31,194 nucleotides of DNA, taken from assembly GCF_000015565.1 (NCBI RefSeq), contig NC_008771.1, positions 1-31,194 of the forward strand, read 5' to 3'. Under the pieces are notes generated by a model. That model had not been told where the DNA came from. It ran no database searches and worked only from the letters and a program-made list of their open reading frames with translations. The stretch comes from Verminephrobacter eiseniae EF01-2 (GTDB lineage: Bacteria; Pseudomonadota; Gammaproteobacteria; Burkholderiales; Burkholderiaceae_C). Shown piece after piece: positions 1-8,634 of this stretch. The position numbers and the translations under genes were made by a program. The first letter of the stretch is position 1, and each line of letters begins with the position of its first letter.

Positions 1-1
1 C

Positions 2-124
2 ATTCGCTACTGCGAAAGCCGCCTGGCCGCGCTCGATGAGCTGCAAGAAGCCTTGCAACCCACCGACATGGCCACGATTGAACGCATCCTCACCAAGGGC
101 GAGCCTGCATTCAAGGTTCAGTGA
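2..124 (+). CDS. 3' part of the wrap-around 84-aa gene
   Basis: This is the continuation of the frame that starts at 31064. It adds 40 codons before TGA at 122-124, ending in the residues EPAFKVQ. The segment has no start codon near its left edge, as expected for the tail of a gene cut by linearising a circle. The stop overlaps the likely GTG start of the zeta-like gene by four bases, which suggests translational coupling. There is no recognisable DNA-binding or catalytic motif. Confidence 0.7.
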   Translation: MRYCESRLAALDELQEALQPTDMATIERILTKGEPAFKVQ

Positions 125-1227
125 TCACCATGGCCGACTACAAACCACTGACTGATAAAGAGATCAGGGATACGGCAGGCGCGCACTACGCAGAGCGGCA
201 AGCGAAATCACTCCCCCAAGAACAACCCGCCATCGTTTTGGTGGGTGGACAGCCAGGCGCAGGAAAGAGCGCGGCGTCGTCCATGGTGAAAGCCGAACTG
301 GCCATGCAGGGCGGTTACGTCCACGTCGATGCTGACCGGATGCGCGAGCGCATCCGTGTTGGGAACAGCAAGCCGACTTCGGAGCAAACACAGGCAGACG
401 CGGGCCGACTGGTGGCCACGTTGCGCGACCAGGCCATTCAGGGCCGACGCAACATCGTTGAAGAGGGCACCTTTCGCAGCCCGGACGGCGCGGGCAAATT
501 CGTGCAGGGTCTCCAGGAGCGCGGCTACAAGGTCGAGTTGTTTGCGATGGCCACGTCCCGCGAGGAAAGTTTGCTGGGCATCTACCAGCGCCACGAGCTG
601 CAACATGCAGCCGGTGGGGCCAACCCGCGCTTTGTCAGCGAGAAGTACCACGACGAAGCCATGCAGGGCTTTGAAAGCACGTTGGCCAGGACAGCGGTGC
701 AGCTCGATCGCGTCCGCGTTGCCGACCGCAGCGGCGCGGTGCTGTACGACAGCGCCATTCAAACCAACAAGCAGCCCAACGCCTTGGAAGCGCTGGCCGC
801 TGGCCGCAAGCTCAGCGACAACAAGTTGGCAGAAGTCACCAAGGCATGGGGCGCAGTCGAGGCCGTGGCACGCCAGCGCGGCGCACCAGGTGGCTACCTA
901 GAGGCCGTCAGCGGCCACGCGCAGCGCTTGGAAGACATGCAGAAAGAGCGGATTCATGGCCACGCCATGAACCAGCTCGACGCGAACGCGGCCACGCTTG
1001 CGCGGGATGCCAGGTATGCCCAGCACACCGGGGGCGAACTGGCCAAAGCCGCGTACTTTCGCGGCTTTCATGAGAAGGCATCGGAGTTCAAGGGGATAGC
1101 GCCGGACTTTGCGAAGTACGACGCAACCGTGGCAAACCGGCAGACGTTGCGCCAGTTGCCAGACGTGAGCGACTTGGCAGGGCGGGCAATGCCAAGACAG
1201 CGGGCCAACGATGGCAATTCGCTATAG
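121..1227 (+). CDS. Zeta-toxin family kinase with a C-terminal extension
   Basis: The product is a 368-aa P-loop protein. Walker A is GGQPGAGKS at residues 42-50, followed by a conserved HVDADRMRERIR segment and an EEGTFRSP stretch, all typical of the zeta toxin domain. Zeta toxins phosphorylate UDP-N-acetylglucosamine and block wall synthesis; that activity is family knowledge and is not shown here. The kinase domain ends near residue 215. About 150 further helical residues follow, and the last 50 resemble the C-terminus of the LPD7 transfer protein at 2689-3975. GTG at 121 overlaps the upstream stop; ATG at 130 is the alternative start. The gene converges on the relaxase gene, and the two stop codons share the palindrome CTATAG. 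Confidence 0.82.
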   Translation: MITMADYKPLTDKEIRDTAGAHYAERQAKSLPQEQPAIVLVGGQPGAGKSAASSMVKAELAMQGGYVHVDADRMRERIRVGNSKPTSEQTQADAGRLVATLRDQAIQGRRNIVEEGTFRSPDGAGKFVQGLQERGYKVELFAMATSREESLLGIYQRHELQHAAGGANPRFVSEKYHDEAMQGFESTLARTAVQLDRVRVADRSGAVLYDSAIQTNKQPNALEALAAGRKLSDNKLAEVTKAWGAVEAVARQRGAPGGYLEAVSGHAQRLEDMQKERIHGHAMNQLDANAATLARDARYAQHTGGELAKAAYFRGFHEKASEFKGIAPDFAKYDATVANRQTLRQLPDVSDLAGRAMPRQRANDGNSL

Positions 1228-2355
1228 CTCTTGCCCGGTGTCCTTGCCCTTGCCTCGGGCCTTGGCCAGGTCGAACAGCTCTTGGGTGCGAGAACTGGTG
1301 GACTTGTCGGCATCCCGCATGAGTGCCGCCACCGACTTGGCCAAGTCAGCTTGTCCAGCAGCCTCAAGGTTCTTGGCCACTTGGCCCCACGTCGCCAACG
1401 TCTTGGCTTTGGTTTCTGCAATCTTGGCCTCAGCCGGATTGGTAGGCCGTGCCCCGGCCTTCAAAGCGGCCTGTAGCTCGCTTTTCAGGGCTTCATGCAC
1501 CTTGGGCACACGTGGGGGCCTCAGAGGGCCTACAAAGGCCGTTTCCGGCCTCGCTGTGGCCTTCATGGTGCGGTCTAGCGCCTTGTCTTTGGCGCGGCGC
1601 TCGTTGTAGGCATCCGACTTCGGGTTGTCGGCGCGGATCTGCCGCACCACCGGGTGTTCCGGCTTGCGGTGATTGAAGCGGTGCCGCCGCTCGCTTGCAG
1701 CCGCATCGATGCCGTTCTCGCGCAGCTTGTCCGCGAACCCTTGCCGCCACCTGAACAAATCAGCCTTGCGCGGGCTTAGTCGGGGTTCGTCGGCACGGTC
1801 AATGTCTCGGGTGCCCACGCAAACGTGCATGTGGGTGTGGTCGGTGTCGTCATGGAAGGCTGCGACGTACCGGCGATTGGCGAATTCCTCTTGGCAGAAC
1901 TGCGCCACGGCTTCGCGCATGGCCTTTTCCGGCGTGCCCGCCGGCATCGAGAACAGCACATGCAGGTACTCGCGCTTGTTGCTCTCGTCTGGGACTTGCG
2001 AGGCTTTCATTTGCTCGCGCAGCGCTCGCAACTCGTCGCGGCCTTGGATGCTCTCGCCGGACTCGTTGGTTAACTCGACCTCGCCATTGCGGCTGATGTA
2101 GTCCAGGTGATGTTTCACCGTGGCCAGGCCGGAACTGCTGCCCGTGATCTTCACCATGACCTCGGGCGCTTTGCGAATCACGCTCGCCGTGTTCTTGGCC
2201 TTTGCATTGGCCGAGAACTGCATGCCGCTGGTGGAAGCGGGGGAGGTGCCCGACCGGGCGCGTATCTGGTCACGCTTGGCCGTCCTTGCGGCCTTTTGCG
2301 ACCGCACACGGAAGCCCTTTTCAAACCAGCCGTCCAGCGGATCAAAGGCGCTCAT
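1222..2355 (-). CDS. MOBP-type conjugative relaxase
   Basis: The 377-aa protein carries the relaxase domain in its first 240 residues. HLDYISRNGE, with the likely nucleophile Tyr86, corresponds to motif I. The metal-binding motif III is HDDTDHTHMH at residues 168-177. It should nick oriT at the TATCCTG core near 30375, stay bound to the 5' end and be carried through the secretion channel. The C-terminal third is basic and helical without a clear domain. It is shorter than RP4 TraI, and the LPD7 domain often fused to such relaxases is encoded separately at 2689-3975. It is the last gene of the long minus-strand operon, and its start overlaps the preceding small gene by four bases. Confidence 0.9.
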   Translation of the reverse strand: MSAFDPLDGWFEKGFRVRSQKAARTAKRDQIRARSGTSPASTSGMQFSANAKAKNTASVIRKAPEVMVKITGSSSGLATVKHHLDYISRNGEVELTNESGESIQGRDELRALREQMKASQVPDESNKREYLHVLFSMPAGTPEKAMREAVAQFCQEEFANRRYVAAFHDDTDHTHMHVCVGTRDIDRADEPRLSPRKADLFRWRQGFADKLRENGIDAAASERRHRFNHRKPEHPVVRQIRADNPKSDAYNERRAKDKALDRTMKATARPETAFVGPLRPPRVPKVHEALKSELQAALKAGARPTNPAEAKIAETKAKTLATWGQVAKNLEAAGQADLAKSVAALMRDADKSTSSRTQELFDLAKARGKGKDTGQEL

Positions 2356-2501
2356 GGGTCACACTGTGGCCAGGCGCAAGAACTGTGCAGTTCGCGGTAC
2401 ACCGCGTTGCTGCACGTTGGCTCATAGAGCCAGGCGCACACCGCAGCCATGCAGACCGCGACACCCAGCACTGCCACAAGGCCCTTGGTTGCGCCGCGCA
2501 T
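2352..2501 (-). CDS. 49-aa small membrane or exported protein
   Basis: The ORF runs from ATG at 2501, inside an ATGA overlap with the upstream gene, to TGA at 2352-2354, which overlaps the relaxase ATG. Residues 7-25 form one hydrophobic segment, followed by a short Cys-rich tail with three cysteines. Both tight overlaps argue that it is translated even though it is short. A longer frame upstream to 2558 is less likely because it would overlap the 62-aa gene. I do not recognise the family. Its place before the relaxase suggests an accessory transfer role. Confidence 0.55.
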   Translation of the reverse strand: MRGATKGLVAVLGVAVCMAAVCAWLYEPTCSNAVYRELHSSCAWPQCDP

Positions 2502-2689
2502 CACTTGCACCAGGTGGCCAGCAGCAGGGCGGCAGACCACGCAGAGAGAACCACCCAAACCAGGTTGCGATCAAACCAGTTGAAGAACAAGCCTTCGGCC
2601 TCGATGGGGTTGCCCATCAAATCTTTGCCGATCACGACTTTTCGGGTGAAGAAGATGCGTTCAGTCAGTGGGTGCATGGCGGGCCTCAT
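2501..2689 (-). CDS. 62-aa predicted membrane protein of the transfer operon
   Basis: ATG at 2689 overlaps the stop of the LPD7 gene (TAATG), and the TGA overlaps the next start (ATGA). The N-terminal part, which includes FFTRKVVIGKDLMGNPIEAEG, is soluble. The C-terminal 20 residues (LVWVVLSAWSAALLLATWC) form one membrane span. I do not recognise the family. Its fixed place between transfer genes with coupled junctions supports a real small gene. Confidence 0.6.
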   Translation of the reverse strand: MRPAMHPLTERIFFTRKVVIGKDLMGNPIEAEGLFFNWFDRNLVWVVLSAWSAALLLATWCK

Positions 2690-3975
2690 TAAAGCGATTG
2701 CTCGTGTGTATCGCGCTTTTGCACGCGCTCAGTGGTCTTGTCCTTAATCTTCGGCTCCGTCACCTGATTCAGGCGCTTCAAGAACTGCGGGTCAACCGCT
2801 TGTTTGTCGAAGCGGGCGATGGCCTCATCCTGCACCGGCTTGGGCTGCAACTTGTTCTCTTCGGCCACGATGCCGCGCCAGTACGCCAGCTTGGTCAAGT
2901 CTTCCACGGACTTGTCGGCCATGCCCGGCTGCTTTTGCAGCGCCTGCATGTTGGTGGCGATGAACTTGCTGGCCTCAACGTGCATGGCCGCTTGGTTCTT
3001 GTTCAGGTCATGGCGGGGTGCGGCAGGCGTGGTTTCTTCGCGCACGGTTTCGCGCTCTGCCTTGCGCTCTTGCAGCGGGGTGATGGCGTTGGTGGAGCGC
3101 TCTTGTCGCAGAGTCTCCAGCGCGGCCAAATCCGCTTGCTTGGGCGTATAGCCCTGCGTCTTGATACCTTGCGACTCAGCTTGCAACCAGGCTTCGCGCC
3201 TGAACTCCTGCGAGCCGGACAGCTTGAGACTGTCCCACTGCTTCGCTTTGGCGTAGGCCACCATATCGGCCACGGCTTCTTTGTTGGTGGTGGACGTGAC
3301 CAGCTTTTCGCCCTTGTCCTCGAACATCACGCGGTTCGAGTCCTTGGCGTAAAACTTGCCGTCCATCTCGGTGTATGCCTGCGTGATGCGGCGCGGCACG
3401 ATGAAATCCCCGCGCTCGAGCTCCTTGCCTGAGCGCCGCACGTCCACCGAGTTCAAGCCCTGGCCAGCTTGCTCCTGTTCACGCGCCTTGCGGCGGCGCA
3501 AATCGTCTTCGAGCTGGTCTTGCAAGCCCTTGTTCACGGCGGCGGCTTGCTCCCCGGTCGTAATCACCGGCTTGGCTTCTTCACCTTTGGCGGCTGCGGC
3601 ATGGAAGGCCGTCCGCAGGTAAAACGAATCGCCTTCACCCCGTTTGCCAAGCGCCACCAGGTCGGCATGGTCGGCCACGTCGCGGGCAGCTCGCGCCTTG
3701 GCTTGTTCCTCAGACCAGGCGCGGGCCGTAGCCTCGCGCTCTTGCCGCATCGAATCGGCCTCTTGCTCTTTGCGCTCTTCCTTGGCCTTCGCGGCCAGCA
3801 GCTCGCTATGCGTGTCTTCGGGTGCCACGCCAGGCTCGCCGCGCAGGTTGTCGCGCAACGCCTTGTCTTGGCCATCTTGCAACAGCTCGCTTCGGGTGTC
3901 CTCGGGTGTCACACCAGGTTCACCGCGCAGGCGGTTTCTCATGTCGGCATCGGATGCTTCGGGGGTAGTCGCCAT
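2689..3975 (-). CDS. LPD7-domain conjugation protein, a detached relaxase accessory domain
   Basis: The protein has 428 aa. Near the N-terminus a 17-residue unit, LRGEPGVxPEDTxSELL, occurs twice about 25 residues apart, followed by a charged coiled coil. The middle region (MVAYAKAKQWDSLKLSGS, then QEFRREAWLQAESQGI) matches the large polyvalent protein-associated domain 7, which is usually found fused to MOBP relaxases. The C-terminal 60 residues contain LAYWRG and IARFDKQAVDPQFLKRL, a module often seen at relaxase ends. AAGGAGACTGCAAC precedes the ATG and is a good ribosome-binding site. It may work in trans with the short relaxase, but that is inference. Confidence 0.75.
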   Translation of the reverse strand: MATTPEASDADMRNRLRGEPGVTPEDTRSELLQDGQDKALRDNLRGEPGVAPEDTHSELLAAKAKEERKEQEADSMRQEREATARAWSEEQAKARAARDVADHADLVALGKRGEGDSFYLRTAFHAAAAKGEEAKPVITTGEQAAAVNKGLQDQLEDDLRRRKAREQEQAGQGLNSVDVRRSGKELERGDFIVPRRITQAYTEMDGKFYAKDSNRVMFEDKGEKLVTSTTNKEAVADMVAYAKAKQWDSLKLSGSQEFRREAWLQAESQGIKTQGYTPKQADLAALETLRQERSTNAITPLQERKAERETVREETTPAAPRHDLNKNQAAMHVEASKFIATNMQALQKQPGMADKSVEDLTKLAYWRGIVAEENKLQPKPVQDEAIARFDKQAVDPQFLKRLNQVTEPKIKDKTTERVQKRDTHEQSL

Positions 3976-3987
3976 GTTGCAGTCTCC

Positions 3988-6264
3988 TTAAATTCCAAAT
4001 TCCTTGAGGATGGCCAAGCCACGGTCAACGGCCATGACCGTTTCAACCGAGGCTTTGGGTTCAGTGGACAGTCGCAGCCACTCAGTCCGGTACACGCTGG
4101 CCAGCTCGGGCGCGTTGCGGAATGCCACCGCCGTTTCGGCGTTGCGCAGATTCGCGGAAGACGTGTAGTTGAAGCTCCCGAGCTGCACATGCAGGCCGTC
4201 AGCCACCATGAACTTGTGGTGCATCGCCGCGTAGTTCTCGCACCGGAAAACCGGGATGCCTTGCGACGACAGGTAATCGACGGCCTTATAGCCGCCCTGA
4301 TCGTCGGTGTTTTGCGCGTGATCGACCACCACGCGAACATCAATGCCGCGTGCCTTGGCCTCAACCAACGCAAAGGCAATGTCCTTGCTGGTGAACGAGT
4401 ACGCAGCCACCAGAAGTTCCGTCTTTGCGCCGAGCACAAACGACATGACCACCTCAAGCGCGTTGCGCTTCGGTGAGAAGCCAACTTCAAACGTCGCCCC
4501 GGTGGGCAACGCTTGCTCTTCAACCGCACCCGCGAAATGCAGGACAGGGGAGGGCGGTGCAGGCTCAATCGTGTTGAGCAGCTCGCTTTGGTCAGGCACC
4601 GCAGGTTGCGGGAGGTTTGCCCGAGCCTGAAAAATCGGCTCTTGATACCAAAAGATTTTGTCCACCAGCGCCGGGGGCATGTTCTCCATGCTGATGATCT
4701 CTTTGGCCATGCCTATGGCCTTCACTTCCTGGGGCAGCATCACAGCCCGGCGCTGATCGCTTTCCGACTCGCTGCGGCCCGACTTCGCGCCGAGCTGGCG
4801 AGACTTCGACAAGCCCTTTTCGGTCATGTAGCCGATCATCTCGCTGTAGTCCTTCGCGTCGTCATCGTCGCGGGGGGCATAGACAACCTGCAACGCCATG
4901 TTGGTCAACATGGTTTGAGCGCCGGTTTCGTCGTACAGCTTGCGGTCTTTGACCTGGCTCTTGCTCTGAAAAACCAGCAGCAAGCGCATGTTGTACCCGG
5001 CCATGTACGCCGATGCCTTCTCAATGATGGCGATGCGCCCCATCGCCGGGAACTCATCGAGCAGCAACAGGCATTGGTATTTCAGGCTGGGGTCATCCTG
5101 CGGCAGCTTGTCCATGTTCAGCACGAGAAGCTGTTGGAAAAACAGGTTCAAGAACTTGCCGAACTTGTCAATGTTGGCGGGCTTGACCACCACGTAGATG
5201 CTCATGCGCTTTTTGCGCACGTCGCGCATATCGAAGCTATTCGAGGCCGTGGCCTTTGCAGTGATTGGGTCACTGAAAATGCCCAACGGCTGATCGAACG
5301 AAATGCCAATGCTGTTGCGCAGCTTGTCGCTGGTCTGCGCGAAGCTGCGCAGGTGGGTTATGCAGTCCTCAGAAAGCGGCTCGAACGGCTTACGTTCCTT
5401 GACGTGAGCCATGAAGGCTTCTTCGTCCTTCAAACAGCCCAGGCCGACACGCATTTTCTTGATCGTGGCCATGTTGAAACTGCCGTGCAGCTTCGACGTG
5501 TCCATGATGTAGAGCGCCAGGCCGAGGAACAGGCTTTCAGCCGTGGAGGCCCACACGTCATCACTTGGCGGGTACAGGATGTTGGTTATGCCCATCAAGT
5601 CGCTGATGCGAAAGCGCGGGTCATCGCGCACGTAGGCCAGCGGGTTCCAGCAGGCAGTTTGAAAGTTCTCGTCATCAGGCGCGAACTTATGGACTTCCTG
5701 CCCGCACTTCGCACGGAAGCCCGAAGTAATCTCGAAGTTCTCGCCCTTGATGTCCAGCACCACCACCGAATCCCGGTAGTGGAGCAGGTTGGGAATCACG
5801 ATGCCAACGCCCTTGCCGGAGCGTGTCGGCGCAGCCAGGAACATGAATTGCTGGCCACGGAACAGCAAAAAATCCTTGTCTTGCTTGCCCACCACGATGG
5901 AGGGGTACTTGTCGTCCGCCTGGTCGGGTTGAAGCAACCCACCCTTGACCAGCTCTTGCCGCGTGGCAAACCGCGCCGAGCCGTGCAACTCCCGCTTTTT
6001 TGGGGTAAGCGCCGCGTAGCCGACCAGGCCGAACAGCAGCACCGGCAGGCCGATGCTGGCCACCAGCGCGATAACGCCAAAGCCCTTTTCCTTCTTCGCG
6101 CCGAACTTCGCCAGCTCGAAGGGCAAGGACAGATGCGGGGTCACGTCGCCCAGGCTCAGGTACTTCACCAGCAGGCCCGAGGTCACGTAGAGCATCCCAA
6201 AGACGGATGCCACGGCCAACAGCAGCAGCACCAGGACGGCGATGGCTATTTTTTTCTTGCTCAT
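3988..6264 (-). CDS. VirD4/TraG coupling protein fused to a phospholipase-D-type nuclease domain
   Basis: The 758-aa protein has two N-terminal membrane spans (residues 5-30 and 62-86). The VirD4 ATPase domain follows, with Walker A APTRSGKG (145-152) and Walker B LLLLDEFPAMG (399-409). It would deliver the relaxase-DNA complex to the channel. After a Pro-rich linker (about 560-592), residues 593-735 form a second domain like the Nuc endonuclease of IncN plasmids: AAYSFTSKDIAFALVEAKARG, then the HKD signature H682-x-K684-x4-D689 and GSFN (696-699). VirD4 proteins normally end near residue 560-650 without this domain. The start overlaps the virB11 stop (ATGA). Confidence 0.9.
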   Translation of the reverse strand: MSKKKIAIAVLVLLLLAVASVFGMLYVTSGLLVKYLSLGDVTPHLSLPFELAKFGAKKEKGFGVIALVASIGLPVLLFGLVGYAALTPKKRELHGSARFATRQELVKGGLLQPDQADDKYPSIVVGKQDKDFLLFRGQQFMFLAAPTRSGKGVGIVIPNLLHYRDSVVVLDIKGENFEITSGFRAKCGQEVHKFAPDDENFQTACWNPLAYVRDDPRFRISDLMGITNILYPPSDDVWASTAESLFLGLALYIMDTSKLHGSFNMATIKKMRVGLGCLKDEEAFMAHVKERKPFEPLSEDCITHLRSFAQTSDKLRNSIGISFDQPLGIFSDPITAKATASNSFDMRDVRKKRMSIYVVVKPANIDKFGKFLNLFFQQLLVLNMDKLPQDDPSLKYQCLLLLDEFPAMGRIAIIEKASAYMAGYNMRLLLVFQSKSQVKDRKLYDETGAQTMLTNMALQVVYAPRDDDDAKDYSEMIGYMTEKGLSKSRQLGAKSGRSESESDQRRAVMLPQEVKAIGMAKEIISMENMPPALVDKIFWYQEPIFQARANLPQPAVPDQSELLNTIEPAPPSPVLHFAGAVEEQALPTGATFEVGFSPKRNALEVVMSFVLGAKTELLVAAYSFTSKDIAFALVEAKARGIDVRVVVDHAQNTDDQGGYKAVDYLSSQGIPVFRCENYAAMHHKFMVADGLHVQLGSFNYTSSANLRNAETAVAFRNAPELASVYRTEWLRLSTEPKASVETVMAVDRGLAILKEFGI

Positions 6265-7304
6265 GACGCGCGGCCTCGCAGCAGTTGGAGTTTCTTCACG
6301 GGGTCAAAGTACAGCTCTTTGAGGTGGGTTTTCTCGAAGAAAACCACCACATCAATGGTCGTGACCACCTCTTGCATGATGTAGTCGAAATCCAGCGTTT
6401 GGCCGACTTCCGATTGCTTGATGTACGAGCCGATTTTGTAGAGCGCACCCCGGCAATCGTTCGCGTGGATAGAGGTCACAGAGCCGCTATGCCCGGACTT
6501 CAACGCCATAAGGTAGTCCCATGTTTCATCCCCGCGCAGCTCAGTGATGAACAGGTGATCGGGCTTCATTCGCATGCAGCTCGACAACACTGCTTTGGCG
6601 GTGATGGTCGGGCTGAAAAACAGGTGTACCGAGTTCGGATGCTTGGGCGTGGTCAGCTCGTGGGCATCCTCAATCGTGAACAGGCGGCGCGAGGCCGGGT
6701 AGAGGTCAATCAGGCACTTGGAAAACGTCGTTTTGCCGGAGCCGGTGCCGCCCACGGTGACGATGTTCAAGTGATGCTCTACCGCCAGCTCAAAGAAGCG
6801 CACAAACTCGCCTTGTTGGGCCAACCGGAGCAATTCAGCCTCCCAGGGCTGAATTTCTTCCGACAAGCCAGCCAACACGGGCTTGAGCCGCCCGGAATCC
6901 GCGTAGTTGGCCAACGAAAACCGGCTGGTCGAAGGCTTGCGAATCGTCATGCTCACGGTGCCGTCTTCGCACGCCGGAGGCAACACGATTTGGCAACGCT
7001 CCCCATCGGGCAGCGTCAGCGAGGCAATGGGGTTGTCGCGGTCGAGCTTCTTTTGGTTGAACACGGCTATGGCCGTGGCCAACCCTTGCAGGTTCGACAG
7101 CGACAACGATTCATTGGGCACCTCACGCCAGCCCGCCGAATCCTCAATCCAGTAGCTGCCTGGCCTGTTGATAGCAAACTCGGTGATGTTTGCCATCAAG
7201 GCTTCGGAGATACCGAATTTGCGCATCAGCTCCCGCACCGAAAGGGAGCGGTCAACCCGGCTTATCGGCTTGAGCACAGCCTCACTCAACAACGTTAAAG
7301 ACAT
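6261..7304 (-). CDS. virB11: VirB11-type secretion ATPase
   Basis: The 347-aa hexameric ATPase would power pilus assembly and substrate transfer at the inner membrane. Walker A is GGTGSGKT (about residues 185-192). It is followed by the Asp box (LFTIEDAHEL), Walker B-like LFITELRGDE and the His box SGHSGSVTSIHAND, in family order. ATG at 7304 is preferred over a TTG two codons upstream. The gene overlaps the virB10 end by about 23 bases, consistent with coupled translation. Confidence 0.92.
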   Translation of the reverse strand: MSLTLLSEAVLKPISRVDRSLSVRELMRKFGISEALMANITEFAINRPGSYWIEDSAGWREVPNESLSLSNLQGLATAIAVFNQKKLDRDNPIASLTLPDGERCQIVLPPACEDGTVSMTIRKPSTSRFSLANYADSGRLKPVLAGLSEEIQPWEAELLRLAQQGEFVRFFELAVEHHLNIVTVGGTGSGKTTFSKCLIDLYPASRRLFTIEDAHELTTPKHPNSVHLFFSPTITAKAVLSSCMRMKPDHLFITELRGDETWDYLMALKSGHSGSVTSIHANDCRGALYKIGSYIKQSEVGQTLDFDYIMQEVVTTIDVVVFFEKTHLKELYFDPVKKLQLLRGRAS

Positions 7305-8634
7305 TTTCAAAGCTCACGTCACGCGCCACCATGACGTTTACAATCGTCGCGGGAAGCACCACCAAAGTGGGTGGGATGTTGATCGAATTGCGCAACGCCT
7401 CAGCGGCCATATCTTGGGTGGCCTGATTGGTGTTTGAGTACGGCTGTGCAGCCGTCGCGCCCGTGTTGCTGCTATTCGCCACGCGCTGCGAGTAGGCTTG
7501 TGAAAAGTCCTTAATCAGGCTCAGCATGATTGCGCCGCCGAACCGCTGCCAAAAGTGGGTGTCAACGTAGCCGGGAATACCGCTGTAGCCCATTTGGTCA
7601 GTCGCCGGGCTGTCGATGTTGGCAAACACCCCGTTGGGGTTGTCGATGCGCGTCCAGACAACGAAGGTTCGTTCCTGGCCTTGCTTGAGCTGCGATTGCT
7701 GCTCACCGAACACGTCTGCCCCGCGCTCGACCAACAACACCTTGCCATTGGCCGAGTACACGTTGTTGAGCACCTTGCAAATGACGAAGCCGGGCAGCGT
7801 CGTATCAATGCCGGTTTTCAGCGCGCAAGGAATCGTGGTGCCGCGCTTCAACAGGTAGTCTAGGTTGGGCAGCTTGCCCGCCCAGCGGGCTTGCAAGACC
7901 GTAGGTTGCAGCCGGGCCGCAAGCCCATCAGCGCCCCCGCCCTGGCCACCAGGCGCGAGCTGCAGGCCAGTTCCACCATTGAAGCCCTGGCCACCGCCCG
8001 GAGTCACGCCAGCCGCCGCCATACGGGCTTGCACTTCGCGTTGCTGCTGTTCCTTTTCGGACAACTGCGCATCAGCCTTGGGCTTCGCGCCCTTGCTGTC
8101 CAGGAGCACGCCGCCCGCCATCTTGCGTTCCATCGGCGTGGGTGGGGGAGGTGGCTGGTTGCCCTGCTGCGCCTGGCCACCGCTGTACTGCCCGCCGCGT
8201 TGTTGCCCGTCAGCCTGGCCAAAACCGCCTTGGCCGCGTTTTGCGGCCTCGGCTGCGGCCTGGGCCTTCGCTTGCGCCTGAGCCTCTTCTACGGCCTTGA
8301 TTTGGGCTTGATCTTCCTCTTCCTTCTTCTTGATTTCGGCCTTTGCCTTCTCAATTAAATCACTCTCGACCGCCGCATTCTTCGACGCAAATTCAGGCTT
8401 CACCGGCGCAGTCTTGGCCGGTGTCTCCACGGTTGCATTCGCCCGCTTGTGCTTTTGGTAGAACAAAAGCCCGGCCACGATAAACAGGAACCCCACAAGC
8501 ACCAGGCCAAGGATGGCGAATTTGCCCACATTCGTTTTGGACTTTGCTTTGCTGGTCGGCTCGCCCAAAACCTCGGGTTCAGTGTCCAACGTGGGCAATG
8601 CGCCCACGTTTGTGAAATCGGTAGTCTCGCTCAT
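7282..8634 (-). CDS. virB10: VirB10, envelope-spanning core protein
   Basis: The 450-aa protein has a short cytoplasmic N-terminus and one membrane span (about residues 39-61). A long Ala/Gln/Gly-rich periplasmic linker follows, with a coiled coil and a PPPPPTP stretch. The C-terminal beta-barrel domain runs from about 240 (LLKRGTTIPCALKTGIDTTLPG). It would link the inner-membrane ATPases to the outer-membrane core with VirB9. The start overlaps the virB9 stop by four bases. Confidence 0.92.
   Translation of the reverse strand: MSETTDFTNVGALPTLDTEPEVLGEPTSKAKSKTNVGKFAILGLVLVGFLFIVAGLLFYQKHKRANATVETPAKTAPVKPEFASKNAAVESDLIEKAKAEIKKKEEEDQAQIKAVEEAQAQAKAQAAAEAAKRGQGGFGQADGQQRGGQYSGGQAQQGNQPPPPPTPMERKMAGGVLLDSKGAKPKADAQLSEKEQQQREVQARMAAAGVTPGGGQGFNGGTGLQLAPGGQGGGADGLAARLQPTVLQARWAGKLPNLDYLLKRGTTIPCALKTGIDTTLPGFVICKVLNNVYSANGKVLLVERGADVFGEQQSQLKQGQERTFVVWTRIDNPNGVFANIDSPATDQMGYSGIPGYVDTHFWQRFGGAIMLSLIKDFSQAYSQRVANSSNTGATAAQPYSNTNQATQDMAAEALRNSINIPPTLVVLPATIVNVMVARDVSFENVFNVVE

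Noticed and set aside
4513..6384. A 623-aa open frame opposite the coupling protein gene
   Set aside because: It is the antisense of a GC-rich gene and shows His/Arg/Leu-rich shadow composition. The minus strand has a full domain match.
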